A stretch of DNA of 6,423 nt from Pseudomonadota bacterium (lineage in GTDB: Bacteria; Pseudomonadota; Alphaproteobacteria; Rhizobiales; Xanthobacteraceae): positions 1 to 6,423 of the forward strand of contig JAEVZN010000586.1 in the NCBI GenBank assembly GCA_023392205.1, written 5' to 3'. Numbering within the stretch: position 1 is the first letter of the stretch; each line of letters starts with the position of its first letter. Below are positions 5,859-6,423 of the stretch, piece by piece. Below the pieces are notes generated by a model, which was not told the origin of the DNA, did not search any database, and saw nothing but the letters and a program-made list of their open reading frames with translations. Both the position numbers and the translations under genes were made by a program.

Positions 5859-6423
5859 ATGCAAGACACCACACGCGCAGTTGACAGTTACGAAAACGTC
5901 TCGACCGGCCATCTGCCCTCTCCCGAACTCGTCAGACAACTGGTGCAGGACGCGCATGACCGCTTCAAAACCGACGGAGACGGGGACAATTCGCAGGTCT
6001 ATCCTGCGCTCGCGCGAGTATCGCGCGACCTGTTCGGAATTTGCGTAGTCGGCACAAGCGGCAACCTCTACGAGGCCGGCGACACCGAGCACGAATTTTC
6101 GATCATGAGTGTGTCGAAGCCCTTTATCTTCGCATTGGTTTGCCAGCAACTTGGCCCCGAAGAGACGCGCGCCAAGCTTGGCGCAAACGCGACGGGCTAT
6201 GCGTTCAATTCCGTCGCCGGGATCGAACGCATGCCGAACGGGCGAACCAACCCGATGGTCAATGCCGGCGCCATCGCCACCACCAGCCTGGTGCCGGGGA
6301 AATCTGTCGAAGAGAAATGGAAATTCATCCATGACGGCCTCTCCGCATTCGCGGGCCGGTCGCTGCCGATGAATGACGAGGTTCTGGCGTCGGCGCTGGA
6401 AACGAATTTCCGCAATCGTAGCA
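5859..6423 (+). CDS. glsA: Glutaminase A (N-terminal part)
   Basis: Hydrolyses L-glutamine to L-glutamate and ammonia; a cytoplasmic enzyme of the serine beta-lactamase-like fold. 188 codons are present and the frame leaves the right edge; bacterial enzymes are usually a little over 300 residues, so roughly half to two thirds is visible. Diagnostic sequence: 'YPALA' (48-52), 'DLFGICVVGTSG' (57-68), the catalytic S-x-x-K in 'FSIMSVSKPF' with Ser84 and Lys87 (equivalent to Ser74/Lys77 of Bacillus YbgJ), and 'TNPMVNAGAIATTSL' (130-144). The start at 5859 follows a well-spaced GGGGGAA; an ATG two codons earlier (5853) is possible. The N-terminus 'VSTGHLPSPELVRQLV' matches the usual beginning of this subfamily, so the long open frame upstream is probably not translated. 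It is divergent from the hydrolase-permease operon. Any C-terminal STAS or cyclic-nucleotide domain, as found in some family members, would lie outside the window. Confidence 0.94.
   Translation, partial: MQDTTRAVDSYENVSTGHLPSPELVRQLVQDAHDRFKTDGDGDNSQVYPALARVSRDLFGICVVGTSGNLYEAGDTEHEFSIMSVSKPFIFALVCQQLGPEETRAKLGANATGYAFNSVAGIERMPNGRTNPMVNAGAIATTSLVPGKSVEEKWKFIHDGLSAFAGRSLPMNDEVLASALETNFRNRS

Noticed and set aside
5838..6332. Minus-strand 164-codon frame opposite the glutaminase start
   Set aside because: It is antisense to diagnostic glutaminase motifs and has no recognisable domain.

Overview
The window reads as an ordinary chromosomal segment of an alphaproteobacterium, most likely of the Hyphomicrobiales (Rhizobiales). 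This rests on the GC-rich coding sequence with G/C-ending codons, clearly more AT-rich spacers, and protein flavours I associate with that group (the RND pump subtype, the GntP-type permease paired with a patatin-like hydrolase, and a glutaminase of the 'VSTG..LP' type). The assignment is by recollection of protein families, not by any search.

Layout. Positions 1-2551 (minus strand) carry a tripartite efflux operon: a lipoprotein periplasmic adaptor (1439-2551) followed, with a 4-base ATGA overlap, by the N-terminal 480 codons of an inner-membrane RND pump that runs off the left edge. No outer-membrane channel gene is visible. The spacer 2552-2823 holds the adaptor's Shine-Dalgarno and a cluster of TTGAC/GTCAA inverted half-sites that look like an operator over a -35 box. 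Positions 2824-5337 (minus strand) hold a second two-gene operon: a patatin-like serine acyl hydrolase (4282-5337) and, 3 bases later, a 484-residue GntP-family permease (2824-4278). The 521-base spacer 5338-5858 contains no convincing gene but several clear inverted and direct repeats, including an 18-bp near-perfect palindrome before the patatin gene and a perfect 17-bp interrupted palindrome mid-spacer. From 5859 on the plus strand, a glutaminase A gene runs off the right edge after 188 codons.

How the genes may work together. The efflux operon exports small hydrophobic or toxic compounds. The hydrolase-permease pair suggests release and uptake (or export) of a small organic acid; in related bacteria such permeases are found with 3-hydroxybutyrate metabolism, so a link to polyhydroxybutyrate or ester turnover is plausible but not shown here. 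Glutaminase converts glutamine to glutamate and ammonia and is divergently transcribed from the hydrolase operon, so the two may share regulation in the spacer. I see no mobile element, tRNA, rRNA, CRISPR array or obviously new multi-gene system. The most interesting material is the regulatory-looking architecture of the two spacers, and a glutaminase frame that stays open through the whole upstream spacer.
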